Assembly (NCBI GenBank): GCA_051883455.1
Contig: JBJETT010000004.1
Coordinates: 186,001 to 250,000 of the forward strand
DNA: 64,000 bases
Direction: 5' to 3'
DNA from: HGM11368 sp051883455
Lineage (GTDB): Bacteria > Bacillota > Clostridia > Christensenellales > UBA3700
A model generated the notes under the pieces. That model made no database searches and was not told the DNA's origin. It saw only the letters and a program-made list of their open reading frames with translations. This document shows, piece by piece, positions 24,085 to 33,822 of this stretch. The first letter of the stretch is position 1. Each line of letters opens with the position of its first letter. A program made the position numbers and the translations under genes.

Positions 24085-24543
24085 ATGTCTAAAGTAATCG
24101 ACGCGGTACGCGACACAATCGAAAAAATCGTCACCGAGCACGGCATGGAACTGGTGGATATAGAATACAAAAAGCAATACGATACTATGACGTTGACGGT
24201 TTTTATCGACAAGGAAGGTGGAGTTGACCTCAACGATTGCGAGACTATTCATCGTGCAATCGACGCGCCTCTTGACGATATTGATCCGACTGACGGACAG
24301 CCTTACAATCTCAACGTGTCTTCTCCGGGGCTAGACAGACCCTACAAGACTGAGAGAGATTTTGTCAAAAATATCGGCAAAGAGGTAGAAGTATCACTAT
24401 ATAAGCCTATCGACAAACTCAAGAAGTTTGAAGCAACGCTAGAGGGATACAAGGACGGTATCGTCACTCTCAATTACAAAAATAAAACAATAAACCTTGA
24501 CATCAAGGACGTTGCAGTCATACGCACTGCAATCAAATTTTAG
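24085..24543 (+). CDS. rimP: Ribosome maturation factor RimP
   Basis: A 152-residue factor for 30S assembly. The start ATG 24085 has AAAGGGGG; an earlier in-frame ATG at 23971 lies upstream of the promoter and is rejected. The motifs are HGMELVDIEYKKQ, TVFIDKEGGVDLNDCE, NLNVSSPGLDRPY and the SH3-like C-terminal domain. First gene of the rimP-nusA-rnpM-ylxQ-infB-rbfA-nrnA-truB-ribF operon. Confidence 0.95.
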   Translation: MSKVIDAVRDTIEKIVTEHGMELVDIEYKKQYDTMTLTVFIDKEGGVDLNDCETIHRAIDAPLDDIDPTDGQPYNLNVSSPGLDRPYKTERDFVKNIGKEVEVSLYKPIDKLKKFEATLEGYKDGIVTLNYKNKTINLDIKDVAVIRTAIKF

Positions 24544-24552
24544 GAGGATACA

Positions 24553-25629
24553 ATGGTAAACAAAGATTTCTTCGCCGCTCTCGATGAGTTGGAAAAAGAA
24601 AAGAGAATTGACAAAGCGGTATTTATCGAGTCGTTGGAAGCAGGACTTGCGTCGGCATACAAGAGGGAAGCAGGCGAAGCTCGCAACGTATTGGTCGTAC
24701 TCAACGAAGCTAAGTTTTCTATCAACATCTACGCATACAAGACTATCGTAGAGACCGTAGAAGATCCCGAGAAGGAAATTTCGCTAGAAGACGCCAAGGC
24801 TATCAAAAGCACCTACAAAGTGGGCGATATCGTTTCTGAGGACATCACGCCTAAGGACTTTAGCCGTATAGCCGCTCAAACCGCCAAACAAGTCATCACC
24901 CAAAGACTCAACGACCACGTCAAGAATATGGTGCTCGAAGAGATGAACGAAAAAGAGGGCGAAATCCTTACCGCTATCGTTAGAAGAATAGAAAACGACA
25001 CCGTATACGTAGAGATGACAGGCTCTCAATTAGAGGGCGTTATGATGCCTTCCGACCAAATCAGAGGCGAAAAGTACAACGTTGGCGACGTTATCAACGT
25101 TTACGTCAAGACCACTCGTACCACTACCAAGGGTGCTACTCAAGTTTTGGTATCTCGCTCTAATATCGGTTTTGTCAAGAGACTTTTTGAGCACGAAGTA
25201 CCTGAGATTAAGGCAGGACTCGTATCTATCAAGCATATCGTCAGAGAAGCAGGCTATCGTACCAAAATGGCAGTGTTTAGCGAAGATCCTTCTATCGACG
25301 CAGTTGGTAGCTGTATCGGCAACAAGGGTATGCGTATCAACTCTATCGTTCAACAACTCGGTGGAGAAAAAATCGACGTCATCGGTTGGTGCCAAGACCC
25401 GCTCGAATATATCTCCAGAGCACTTAGCCCTGCTAAGGTAATCATGGTTCAGGTCAATGAAAACGAAAAGAGTGCCAAGGTCATCGTGCCTGACGACAAG
25501 CTTTCGCTCGCAATCGGCAAGGCAGGTCAAAACGTAAGACTTGCAGCCAAGCTCACGGGTTGGAAGATAGACGTCAAGCCTTACAGCACCGTAGCCGACA
25601 AGTTCAACGACGGAACGATTGAGGACTGA
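24553..25629 (+). CDS. nusA: Transcription termination/antitermination factor NusA
   Basis: A 358-residue RNA polymerase-binding factor that modulates pausing, termination and antitermination. The N-terminal RNAP-binding domain (about 1-125), S1 domain (about 133-200), KH1 (VGSCIGNKGMRI) and KH2 (LAIGKAGQNVRLAAKLTGW) are in order. There is no acidic-repeat C-terminal extension, as usual in Firmicutes. A strong AGGAGG precedes the ATG. Confidence 0.97.
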   Translation: MVNKDFFAALDELEKEKRIDKAVFIESLEAGLASAYKREAGEARNVLVVLNEAKFSINIYAYKTIVETVEDPEKEISLEDAKAIKSTYKVGDIVSEDITPKDFSRIAAQTAKQVITQRLNDHVKNMVLEEMNEKEGEILTAIVRRIENDTVYVEMTGSQLEGVMMPSDQIRGEKYNVGDVINVYVKTTRTTTKGATQVLVSRSNIGFVKRLFEHEVPEIKAGLVSIKHIVREAGYRTKMAVFSEDPSIDAVGSCIGNKGMRINSIVQQLGGEKIDVIGWCQDPLEYISRALSPAKVIMVQVNENEKSAKVIVPDDKLSLAIGKAGQNVRLAAKLTGWKIDVKPYSTVADKFNDGTIED

Positions 25630-25630
25630 T

Positions 25631-25897
25631 ATGAAAGTCGTACCCGAAAGGACTTGTATAGCTTGCAAAGAGCATAAGCCCAAAAACGAGCTTATCAGAA
25701 TAGTAAAGGACGCAGAGGGCAATATCTCTCTCGACTTTACAGGCAAAAAGCAGGGGCGTGGCGCATACGTTTGCAACGATCTTGCTTGTATAGAAAAATG
25801 CGCAAAGAGCAAAGCTCTCAACAAAGCGTTTAAGACCAACGTATCTCAAGAGGTGTACGATGCAATCGTTGAGCAATTCCAATCCCGACAAAATTAG
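25631..25897 (+). CDS. rnpM: RNase P modulator RnpM (YlxR)
   Basis: An 88-residue YlxR-fold protein; the Bacillus member binds RNase P RNA and is named RnpM. The motif RTCIACKEHKPKNELIRIV and GKKQGRGAYVC are diagnostic. The start ATG 25631 uses the GAGGA at the end of nusA; an in-frame TTG at 25619 would overlap nusA. Its expected partner RNA, rnpB, is encoded at 8.1 kb. Confidence 0.92.
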   Translation: MKVVPERTCIACKEHKPKNELIRIVKDAEGNISLDFTGKKQGRGAYVCNDLACIEKCAKSKALNKAFKTNVSQEVYDAIVEQFQSRQN

Positions 25898-26171
25898 TTG
25901 TTACGTAGGCTTTGCAATCAAGAGTGGCAAAGTAATATGGGGGTTGGATATGCTCAAAAAGAGCAAAAAACACCCTAGAATAATACTTATTGACGGCGCA
26001 ATTAGCTCTAATTCTGCCTCAGAAGCGGAATACTATGCGACCGAAAACGACGTAGATGTATTGTATTTGCCGTCCAACTCGCTTGGAACAATGCTCAAGC
26101 GTAACAACGTAAAACTAATTGCCGTCACTGACGACAATCTTGCAAAGGCAATACTCAAAATTTCAGAATAA
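25860..26171 (+). CDS. L7Ae-family RNA-binding protein YlxQ
   Basis: A 103-residue protein of the ribosomal L7Ae/L30e family that binds kink-turn RNA. It shows YVGFAIKSGKVIWG, RIILIDGAISSN and the GTMLKRNNVKLIAVTDDN stretch. It overlaps the end of rnpM by 38 nt, and the nusA-ylxR-ylxQ-infB order is conserved. Its target in Firmicutes is not settled. Confidence 0.88.
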   Translation: MQSLSNSNPDKISCYVGFAIKSGKVIWGLDMLKKSKKHPRIILIDGAISSNSASEAEYYATENDVDVLYLPSNSLGTMLKRNNVKLIAVTDDNLAKAILKISE

Positions 26172-26186
26172 ATCGGAGGTTTTTTT

Positions 26187-28748
26187 GTGACTAATCCAGA
26201 AAACAAACCAGAAAACAAAAACGAACAAATAAAGAGCGTCAAAGAGATTGATTCTTTTATCAAAGAGAAGGTCAATCCGATGATTGTCGTGATTAGCGAC
26301 GCAAAACGCACTATTGCGGAAGCAAGAGCAAAACTCAACGATATCAAGACTCAAAGGAGCGATATCAAACCGCAAGATGCAGTTGACGTCGTCGTGGAAA
26401 AGTCTACTGCACCGCAAACTAATGTGGAGGCTAGGGTTGACGAGAGCAACAAAAAGTCCGAAGAAAGCTGTAGCGAGCCACAAACAGACGCCAATCAAGC
26501 AAAAGAGGCAGAGCAAAAACCAACCGAGCCCGTTGCGCCTAGCGAAAAGCCCGTTACCAGAACATATATCAATCCACAGGCAATCAAGCCCGACTATCGC
26601 AACAACAAGCCTAACCAAGGCAATATCGACGTATCGGCTTTTGCAAGAAACAATAGAAGCAACGCGCCTCGCGTAGGCAACGCTCAAGGCGGTGCTAGAC
26701 CTAACTTCCAAAATAGACCTAACGCAGGCAACGTAGGAGCTAGACCAACCAGAGTTGAGGTCGTAGATTTCCCAACTGCGGGTAGGGGCGACAAAAAGAA
26801 GAAACAAACCTCTTTTGTACGCAACGAAAAGACCGACAAGGGCGGATTTAGCAAGCGCGATTTGCTCAAGAGAGGATACGCAGTCGACGGCTCTTTGCTC
26901 GAAGACAACGAGATGTCGCGTTACGTCAAAGTCAAGAAGAAAAATAAGGACAACGACTCTTCTGCTCAACGCATCAAAATCGACCACGCAGTGCTCAATA
27001 GCGAGGTAGTGCCTATCAGAGTATTGAGTGAAAAAATCGGCGTAACAGCCAAGGATATCATCAACAAACTATTCCAGTTGGGTAAAATCGTCACTATCAA
27101 CGGCACGATAAGCTTCGAAGAAGCCGAGATGATTGCGATTGATTACAATATCGAGCTAGAACTCAAAATGGAAGCAACCGCCGAAGACAAGCTCAAAGAG
27201 TTGGTACAAAAGGACGTTGATACCGCTAATCTCGTCAAGAGACCTCCGGTCGTTACCATTATGGGTCACGTAGACCACGGTAAGACTTCGCTTCTAGACT
27301 ATATCCGCAAGACCAACGTCGTTGCCAAAGAGGCGGGCGGTATAACGCAGCACATAGGTGCTTATACTATAGACGTCAACGGAGAAAAAATCACCTTTCT
27401 CGACACCCCTGGGCATGAGGCGTTCACGGCAATGCGTATGAGAGGTGCCAAGGTGACGGATATTGCAGTAATAGTCGTTGCGGCTGACGACGGCATAATG
27501 CCACAGACCGTAGAGGCTATCAATCACGCCAAAGAAGCAGGCGTAGTAATCATGATAGCAGTCAATAAGATAGACAAACCGGGCGCCAACGTCGAGAGAA
27601 TTAAGCAAGAGTTGACCCAATACGACATTATGTGCGAAGAATGGGGCGGTGACGTAATGGTTTGCCCAATCAGCGCTAAGTACGGACAAGGCGTGCAAGA
27701 ATTGCTCGAAGGTATATTGCTGCAAGCCGAGGTATTGGAGCTCAAAGCCAACAAAAAGACCAAGGCAAGCGGTACGATTATCGAGGCTCGTCTTGACAAG
27801 GGTATAGGACCTGTTGCAACTGTTTTGGTTCAAAACGGTACGCTCAAAGTCAAGGACTACGTCGTTGCGGGCACAACTATAGGTAAGGTTAGAGCAATGA
27901 CCGACTGCCAAGGTAAGCAAGTCAAAGAGGCAGGACCTTCTTACGCCGTGCAAATTCAAGGCTTCTCCGAAGTGCCTAACGCAGGCGACATTATGGTTGC
28001 CGTTGCCGACGAAAAGCTTGCTAAACAAGTCGTTCAGGACCGTATCGACAAAGAAAGAAGCGAGATGCAAGCCGCAAGCACGGCACGTTCTTTGGACGAT
28101 ATGTTCAAAAACGTTACTTCCGACGAAATCAAATCGCTCAGCTTGCTCATCAAAGCAGACGTACAAGGCTCTGCTGAGGCTATCAAGCAGTCTATGCTCA
28201 AGCTCAGCGAAGAGATGCAAGAAGAAAACGTCAAAATTCATATCGTGCATAGCGGTGTAGGCGCAATCAACGAGTCTGACGTCATGCTGGCAGGTACGAC
28301 CAAAGCCGTCATCATCGGCTTCAACGTGCGTCCTGACGCCAAGGCCAAGGCACTTGCCGAGAGCACGGGCGTAGATATTCGCAACTATAGCATAATCTAC
28401 GACGCAATCGACGACGTTACCGCTGCCCTCAAAGGCATGTTTACGCCAAAATACAACGAAGTTATCATCGGACACGCTGAGGTTAGAGCCGTATTCAAAA
28501 TCAGCAATTACGGCACCGTTGCAGGTAGCTACATTACCGACGGTAAGGTTAGCAGAAACTGTGGCGCAAGGCTTTTGAGAGATAACGTAGTAGTATTCGA
28601 AGGCACTTTGTCCTCGCTCAAGAGAGGTAAAGACGACGCCAAAGACGTTGCCGCAGGTTACGAGTGCGGTATCGGCCTTGAGAAATTCAACGATATCAAA
28701 ATCGGCGATATCATCGAAAGCTATATAATGGAAAAGATTGAAAAATGA
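26187..28748 (+). CDS. infB: Translation initiation factor IF-2
   Basis: An 853-residue GTPase that places initiator tRNA on the ribosome. The start is GTG 26187 with GGAGG. Residues ~1-265 are a charged, low-complexity linker rich in K, E, N and R, followed by an IF2-N domain (about 280-335). The G domain carries GHVDHGKT (residues 360-367), DTPGHEAFT and NKIDKPGAN, and the C-terminal fMet-tRNA-binding domain is intact. The reverse-strand open frames over this gene are shadows. Confidence 0.97.
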   Translation: MTNPENKPENKNEQIKSVKEIDSFIKEKVNPMIVVISDAKRTIAEARAKLNDIKTQRSDIKPQDAVDVVVEKSTAPQTNVEARVDESNKKSEESCSEPQTDANQAKEAEQKPTEPVAPSEKPVTRTYINPQAIKPDYRNNKPNQGNIDVSAFARNNRSNAPRVGNAQGGARPNFQNRPNAGNVGARPTRVEVVDFPTAGRGDKKKKQTSFVRNEKTDKGGFSKRDLLKRGYAVDGSLLEDNEMSRYVKVKKKNKDNDSSAQRIKIDHAVLNSEVVPIRVLSEKIGVTAKDIINKLFQLGKIVTINGTISFEEAEMIAIDYNIELELKMEATAEDKLKELVQKDVDTANLVKRPPVVTIMGHVDHGKTSLLDYIRKTNVVAKEAGGITQHIGAYTIDVNGEKITFLDTPGHEAFTAMRMRGAKVTDIAVIVVAADDGIMPQTVEAINHAKEAGVVIMIAVNKIDKPGANVERIKQELTQYDIMCEEWGGDVMVCPISAKYGQGVQELLEGILLQAEVLELKANKKTKASGTIIEARLDKGIGPVATVLVQNGTLKVKDYVVAGTTIGKVRAMTDCQGKQVKEAGPSYAVQIQGFSEVPNAGDIMVAVADEKLAKQVVQDRIDKERSEMQAASTARSLDDMFKNVTSDEIKSLSLLIKADVQGSAEAIKQSMLKLSEEMQEENVKIHIVHSGVGAINESDVMLAGTTKAVIIGFNVRPDAKAKALAESTGVDIRNYSIIYDAIDDVTAALKGMFTPKYNEVIIGHAEVRAVFKISNYGTVAGSYITDGKVSRNCGARLLRDNVVVFEGTLSSLKRGKDDAKDVAAGYECGIGLEKFNDIKIGDIIESYIMEKIEK

Positions 28749-29110
28749 ACAGAGTAGAAAGAACTAATTCCGAGCTCAAAAAACAGCTGTCGAGCGTTTT
28801 GCAAGACGGGGTAAAGGACCCTAGAGTGCAAGGACTTATAACGATTATGAAAGTTGATTGTGACCCCGACCTCACTCTTGCCAAGGTCTACGTCAGCGTT
28901 TTGGGAGCAAAGGGCAAAGAAAAAGAAGTAATCGAGGGGCTAAGCAACGCAGAAGGCTATATCAAGTCTTGTCTAAAAGGCAAAATCAAGCTAAGAGCGT
29001 TGCCACAGCTTAGATTTATCCTAGACGAAAACCTCGATTACAGCTACAAAATATCCAAAATTTTGCACGAAATCAACGCCAAAGGAAGCAATAATGACAA
29101 CAATGCGTGA
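28745..29110 (+). CDS. rbfA: Ribosome-binding factor A
   Basis: A 121-residue KH-fold factor for 30S maturation. It begins RVERTNSELKKQLSSVL and shows DPRVQGLITIMKVD, DLTLAKVYVSVLG and LRALPQLRFILDENLDYSYKI. It overlaps infB by 4 nt (ATGA), which suggests translational coupling. The asparagine-rich tail (SNNDNNA) overlaps the next gene. Confidence 0.95.
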   Translation: MNRVERTNSELKKQLSSVLQDGVKDPRVQGLITIMKVDCDPDLTLAKVYVSVLGAKGKEKEVIEGLSNAEGYIKSCLKGKIKLRALPQLRFILDENLDYSYKISKILHEINAKGSNNDNNA

Positions 29111-30077
29111 AATAATAGCAATGGAAAAATGCGTCAACGCGTTGCTCTCTGCTTCTAAGGTTGCGATTTTTTCGCATATCAATCCCGACGGCGACACGCT
29201 TGGCAGTTCCTTGGCTCTTTATAGAGCCTTGGTTTTGCTTGGCAAGCAAGCCGATTTGTATTGCGAAAACGACGTCAAGCCCTTTTATTCTTCTATGCTT
29301 GGCGCGGAAAAGTACAACAAACCTACGCTTGATAATTACGATCTATGCGTTGCGTGCGACTGTGGCGACTTGGGTCGTCTAGGTAGTCGTAGCGACGTAT
29401 TTTTGTCCACCAAGGACACACTCAATATCGACCATCACAAGACCAACGATAGATTTGCCAAGGTCAATTTGATATTCCCTCAAGCCAGTTCGACTTGCGA
29501 GATTATGTTTGACTTGCTTAAGCTTATAGACGAAAAGCAAAGCTGCATTGACGACGAGGTTGCCAAGCTTTTGTATACGGGCATAGTCACCGATAGCGGT
29601 GGATTTAGTTATTCCAACGTCAGCTCGCATACTCACGCAGTTGCTAGCCAACTGCTCAAATACGACTTTGACGCCGCAGCTATATGCGAAAAATATCTAA
29701 AATCTATTACGATGAGCAAATTTAACCTCAAAGTTAGAGTATTGCAAAGCGCTAGATTTTTTGAGGACGGCACTATCGGCATCATACATTTTACCCAAGA
29801 AGACTTTGCTCTAACTAACACGAGCGAAGAGGACACCGACGGCTTAATCAACAATATTCGCAATATCGACGGCGTACAAGTTGCCGTTGCCATCACCGAT
29901 ACGGCGGTAGCCAACAGCTTCAAGGTAAGTATTCGCACCACCGATAGCGTTGACGCCAGCGCAATAGCCTCGACCTTTGGCGGAGGCGGGCACAAAAACG
30001 CTGCGGGTTGCAGACTCAACGGCTTCTACGAAGACGTCAAGGACAAGCTTCTAAAGGCGTGCAAGGACAATCTATGA
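29094..30077 (+). CDS. nrnA: DHH/DHHA1 phosphoesterase (NrnA-type nanoRNase)
   Basis: A 327-residue bifunctional oligoribonuclease / pAp phosphatase-type enzyme. Metal-binding motifs: FSHINPDGDTLGSS, the CDCGDLGR motif, NIDHHKTN (DHH) and GIVTDSGGFSY. The C-terminal DHHA1 domain has FGGGGHKNAAG. AAGGAAG precedes the ATG. It sits between rbfA and truB, its usual place in Clostridia, and overlaps both neighbours. Confidence 0.93.
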   Translation: MTTMREIIAMEKCVNALLSASKVAIFSHINPDGDTLGSSLALYRALVLLGKQADLYCENDVKPFYSSMLGAEKYNKPTLDNYDLCVACDCGDLGRLGSRSDVFLSTKDTLNIDHHKTNDRFAKVNLIFPQASSTCEIMFDLLKLIDEKQSCIDDEVAKLLYTGIVTDSGGFSYSNVSSHTHAVASQLLKYDFDAAAICEKYLKSITMSKFNLKVRVLQSARFFEDGTIGIIHFTQEDFALTNTSEEDTDGLINNIRNIDGVQVAVAITDTAVANSFKVSIRTTDSVDASAIASTFGGGGHKNAAGCRLNGFYEDVKDKLLKACKDNL

Positions 30078-30961
30078 ATTGTATTGTCAATATCTACAAA
30101 CCACTCGGCATATCTTCTAGCGACGTGGTAATCAAGTGTCGCAAAGCTATGTCCAAAGCCTTGGGCTACAAGGTCAAATGCGGACACATGGGCACCCTTG
30201 ACCCCTTGGCAGAGGGCGTTTTGGTGCTTGGCTTCGGCAAAGCGACTCGGCTGTTCGACTATATGCAAATCAAGACCAAGCGTTACGTTGCCACGGTGAC
30301 ATTTGGTAAAACGACCGACACTTTGGATAGAGAAGGAGAGGTCGTTGCCACCTCAGCTTTGCCAAGGTGCGAGCAAATCGCAAGCGCTGTAGAGGCTTTT
30401 AGAGGGGAGATAACTCAAATTCCGCCCGCGTATAGCGCAATATCCGTTGACGGTGTAAGAGCATACGAGTTGGCTAGACAAGGAAGCGAAGTAGAGCTAC
30501 CTAGTCGCCAAGTCACCATATATGATATTCGAGTATTAGATATCGAGCGCGAGGGCGAGTATTGCAGGAGTGTCGAGATATCAGTAGAGTGTTCGTCCGG
30601 TACGTACATACGCTCTCTTGCAAGAGATATTGCCGACAGGCTTGGCGTCGTCGGCTACATGTCGTCGCTCAAACGCACGGCTTCGGGACGATACTCTATA
30701 GAGGATAGCGTGAGCTTAGACGACTTTATCGCCAACCCTTGCGAGTACGTTGAGCCTCTACTTACCACCTTATCTCGCACTATTCCTACCTACGAAATTC
30801 CGCCGTCCAAGCGAAAACAAGTACTCAACGGAGTGCCTTGCGCCTTGCAAGATATAGCCGATGGATACGTCTTATTGACGCTTGACGGTGGGTTATATTC
30901 ACTAGCCTATACTCAAGACGGCGTGACCAAATCAAAAGTAAACTTATGCCAAGACAACTAA
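30074..30961 (+). CDS. truB: tRNA pseudouridine(55) synthase
   Basis: A 295-residue enzyme that makes pseudouridine 55 in the T-loop of tRNAs. The start ATG 30074 overlaps the nrnA stop (ATGA) and gives the family start NCIVNIYKPLGISSSDVV; an upstream in-frame TTG is rejected. The catalytic motif is GHMGTLDPLAEGVLVLG, and RYVATVTFG, IPPAYSAISVDG and SSGTYIRSLARDI follow. The C-terminal domain is present. Confidence 0.95.
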   Translation: MNCIVNIYKPLGISSSDVVIKCRKAMSKALGYKVKCGHMGTLDPLAEGVLVLGFGKATRLFDYMQIKTKRYVATVTFGKTTDTLDREGEVVATSALPRCEQIASAVEAFRGEITQIPPAYSAISVDGVRAYELARQGSEVELPSRQVTIYDIRVLDIEREGEYCRSVEISVECSSGTYIRSLARDIADRLGVVGYMSSLKRTASGRYSIEDSVSLDDFIANPCEYVEPLLTTLSRTIPTYEIPPSKRKQVLNGVPCALQDIADGYVLLTLDGGLYSLAYTQDGVTKSKVNLCQDN

Positions 30962-31863
30962 CGCAAATTGCATACGACGAGCCTTACGACAGACCAATGA
31001 CGGTTTGTCTGGGTTTTTTTGACAGCTTGCACGTCGGGCACGTAGGTCTTATACACAAAGCGCAGCTTTTGGCATACAAGTACGACTGCGCGTCGGCGGT
31101 TTTTACTTTTGACAACAACCCGTTTGAGTTCCTCGGCAAGGACAGTTTGCAAGTATTGACCTACACCGAGAGGCTGTATCGTCTACAAAAATTGGGCGTA
31201 GACGTAGTCGTGAGAGCGACTTTTGACAAATCATTTGCCGATACGACCCCGATAGATTTTCTTGAGAGATTGACGCTTGGCAAAGATATCAAAGCCATAG
31301 TTGTCGGCAGTGATTACACCTACGGCAAGGGCGCGCAAGGCAACGTCGATACTCTAAGGGATTTTTGCATAAGTCACGGCATAGAATTAGCCGTTGAGGA
31401 TATGAGATTGCTTGCGGACGGCAACAAAATTTCGTCCAGATATCTTCGAAAGCTCGTAGAACAAGCAGAGCTCAAGGAGATCGCCACTCAATTAGGCACG
31501 CCGTATTTTGTAGTTGGCAAGGTAGTTCACGGTAGAGCTGACGGCGCCAAGCTTGGTTTCAAGACGGCTAATATCGAATATCCTATCGGTAAAACCAAGC
31601 TTCCTCAAGGCGTGTACGATACCAACGTAATTATAGACGGCATCTCTCTAAAAGCTGTCACCAACGTGGGTGCTCATCCGACCTTCGGTGACGACAACTA
31701 CAATATCGAAGCCCACGTGATAGGCTTGCAACAAGACGTATACGACAAACAAATTGTAGTGGAATTTATCTCAAAAATCAGAGATATACGAAGATTTGAC
31801 AACAAAGAGCAGTTATCTTGTCAAATCAAAAAGGATATAGATTATGTACTTAGACAAAATTAA
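30946..31863 (+). CDS. ribF: Bifunctional riboflavin kinase / FAD synthetase
   Basis: A 305-residue enzyme that makes FMN and then FAD from riboflavin. The N-terminal nucleotidyltransferase domain starts CLGFFDSLHVGHVGLI (more often GNFDGVHLGH) and ends with SSRYLRKLV. The C-terminal kinase domain has GRADGAKLGFKTANI (usually LGFPTAN), LPQGVYDTNV and NVGAHPTFG. The loop differences are mild and all domains are complete. It overlaps truB by 16 nt. Confidence 0.93.
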   Translation: MPRQLTQIAYDEPYDRPMTVCLGFFDSLHVGHVGLIHKAQLLAYKYDCASAVFTFDNNPFEFLGKDSLQVLTYTERLYRLQKLGVDVVVRATFDKSFADTTPIDFLERLTLGKDIKAIVVGSDYTYGKGAQGNVDTLRDFCISHGIELAVEDMRLLADGNKISSRYLRKLVEQAELKEIATQLGTPYFVVGKVVHGRADGAKLGFKTANIEYPIGKTKLPQGVYDTNVIIDGISLKAVTNVGAHPTFGDDNYNIEAHVIGLQQDVYDKQIVVEFISKIRDIRRFDNKEQLSCQIKKDIDYVLRQN

Positions 31864-32713
31864 GTTTGGTCCAAGCGGAACGTGCGAGGACTTCAAAAAC
31901 GAAGGATACCTGCACACCTATCAAGTGCCCGGCTGGCTAAAATCTAAGGGGCTTGACTGCTTCGAGTATTCGTTTGGCAGAGGAGTAATGCTCAAGCCCG
32001 ACACTGCCACCGTCATAGGTAAGGCTTTTAGCGACTACGATATCGAGATATCAGTGCACGCGCCTTACTTTATCAATCTAGCAACGCTAGAGAGCGACAA
32101 AGCAGACAACAACGTGAGATATATCTTCGATTCGCTCAAAGCGCTCAAGCTCATGGGTGGCAAAAGATGCGTTTTTCACCCCGGCTCGCCTCTCAAAAAT
32201 CCACGCGACCAAGCAATGAACGTTTTGCTCCAAGCCTTTGAGAGAATATTGCAACTCAAAGACCAATTAGGCTTTGGCGATATGCTTCTTTGTCCCGAAA
32301 CTATGGGCAAAAAGGCGCAACTAGGCAATCTTGACGAGATTATTGCAATGTGCACTATCGGTGACGACACTATCGTGCCGTGCATAGATTGGGGACACCT
32401 CAACAGCAGAGATTGCGGAGTATTCTATACCAAAGACGACTACAAGCGAGTTATTGACAAGCTAGTGGACGGTATTGGAGAGAAGAAAACCAAAAACATG
32501 CACGTGCATTTCTCCAAAATTCAATATTCGGCGGGCGGAGAGGTTAGACACTTGACCTTTGAGGATGAGGTTTACGGACCACCGTACCAACCATTCTTGG
32601 AGGTAGCTTACGAAATGGGTATGACGCCGTATATCGTATGTGAATCGGCAGGCACCCAAACTCGTGACGCGCTAGCGATGAAGACGTATTATGACAGCTT
32701 GCTAGCCAACTGA
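31844..32713 (+). CDS. Endonuclease IV-like TIM-barrel protein
   Basis: A 289-residue AP-endonuclease family 2 fold. Metal ligands of the nfo family can be traced in order: SVHAPY, FHPGSP, CPETMG, CIDWGHLN, MHVHFSK and CESAGT. The family cuts DNA at abasic sites, but related barrels have other roles, so I leave the symbol blank. It overlaps ribF by 20 nt with AAGGA upstream and is probably the last gene of the rimP operon. Confidence 0.8.
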   Translation: MYLDKIKFGPSGTCEDFKNEGYLHTYQVPGWLKSKGLDCFEYSFGRGVMLKPDTATVIGKAFSDYDIEISVHAPYFINLATLESDKADNNVRYIFDSLKALKLMGGKRCVFHPGSPLKNPRDQAMNVLLQAFERILQLKDQLGFGDMLLCPETMGKKAQLGNLDEIIAMCTIGDDTIVPCIDWGHLNSRDCGVFYTKDDYKRVIDKLVDGIGEKKTKNMHVHFSKIQYSAGGEVRHLTFEDEVYGPPYQPFLEVAYEMGMTPYIVCESAGTQTRDALAMKTYYDSLLAN

Positions 32714-32775
32714 TTTTACAAAAAAATAAGCAAGTACTTTACTTATTGCCGTCGTTGTGCTAAACTTATAAGGTA

Positions 32776-33810
32776 ATGAACGATATTCAAGCATTGTTTG
32801 ATACTGCCGAGGTAGACGTTGTCGTCGTGCTTTCGCCATCCAATACCTACTATTACAGTGGCTACGCCAGCTCCAACGCTCAAATCGTAGCTACCAAGCA
32901 GACTGCTTACTTTGTCACCGACTCGAGGTATTATGCCGAAGCGACGGAGCGACTAAGCGATAGGTTCGAAGTTATCTGTGGTACGCTTCAAGAGGTTTTG
33001 CAAGGCGTCCACGGAGACAAAATAGGTTGGGACAGCGACGTATCGTATAAGCAATATTTAGGGCTACTTTCCATAGTAGGCGACCGTCAGCTAGTCGATA
33101 TAGGCAAACTGATTGAGATGCAAAGGAGCGTCAAGTCGTCAAGAGAAATATCTCTCATCACCAAGGCTCAAGCCGTGACCGATAGGTGTTTTGAGGAGAT
33201 TTTGCCTTATATTAGAGAGGGCGTAAGCGAGATAGATATTGCTGCTAGGCTCGAATATCTCATTTTGTCCAAAGGCTGTGAACTTGCTTTTGACAGTATA
33301 GTTGCCTTTGGTAGCAACGCGGCAGTGCCTCACGCTCATCGCAGCGAAAGAAAGCTTAGACAAGGTGAGTTTGTCCTTATGGATTTTGGGGCAAAATATC
33401 AAGGGTATTGCTCCGATATGACTCGCACGGTGTGTTTAGGCACGCCAAGCGATAGACAGGCCCAAGTATACGAGAGCGTATTGCAAGCACAACAATGCGC
33501 GCTGGAGCATATCAAAGCAGGCTTGACGGGTGCAGAGTGTGATGCTTTTGCAAGGCAGTCGCTATCGTCCAATGGACTGGGAGAGTACTTTACTCACTCG
33601 CTTGGTCACGGATTGGGCGTCGACATACACGAAGGGTTGGCATTCTCGCCAAAGTGTCAAGAGATTATACCTTCGGGTAGCGTTATGTCGGTAGAGCCGG
33701 GCGTATATATCGACGGAGAGTTTGGCGTAAGAATAGAAGATATTGTGGTCATCGAAGACGAAGGACTCGTCGATTTGACCAAATCGAATAAAAAACTAAT
33801 TTTACTATAA
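32776..33810 (+). CDS. Xaa-Pro aminopeptidase (M24B family)
   Basis: A 344-residue peptidase that removes an N-terminal residue preceding proline. A creatinase-like N-terminal domain (about 1-115) is followed by the pita-bread fold with the five metal ligands in MDFGAKYQGYCSDMTRTV (two Asp), HSLGHGLG (His), SVEPGVY (Glu) and RIEDIVV (Glu). A YqhT-type aminopeptidase just before efp is the usual arrangement in Firmicutes. A short AAGG site precedes the ATG; the promoter is unclear. Confidence 0.9.
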   Translation: MNDIQALFDTAEVDVVVVLSPSNTYYYSGYASSNAQIVATKQTAYFVTDSRYYAEATERLSDRFEVICGTLQEVLQGVHGDKIGWDSDVSYKQYLGLLSIVGDRQLVDIGKLIEMQRSVKSSREISLITKAQAVTDRCFEEILPYIREGVSEIDIAARLEYLILSKGCELAFDSIVAFGSNAAVPHAHRSERKLRQGEFVLMDFGAKYQGYCSDMTRTVCLGTPSDRQAQVYESVLQAQQCALEHIKAGLTGAECDAFARQSLSSNGLGEYFTHSLGHGLGVDIHEGLAFSPKCQEIIPSGSVMSVEPGVYIDGEFGVRIEDIVVIEDEGLVDLTKSNKKLILL

Positions 33811-33822
33811 TTGGAGGACTTT

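Noticed and set aside
27294..28475. 393-codon minus-strand open frame inside infB
   Set aside because: Shadow of infB; the His/Cys/Arg-rich translation matches no protein pattern.
32746..32772. TTGCCG ... TATAAG as the promoter of the aminopeptidase P gene
   Set aside because: The spacer is only 15 bp, the -10 is imperfect, and it would start transcription inside the gene.
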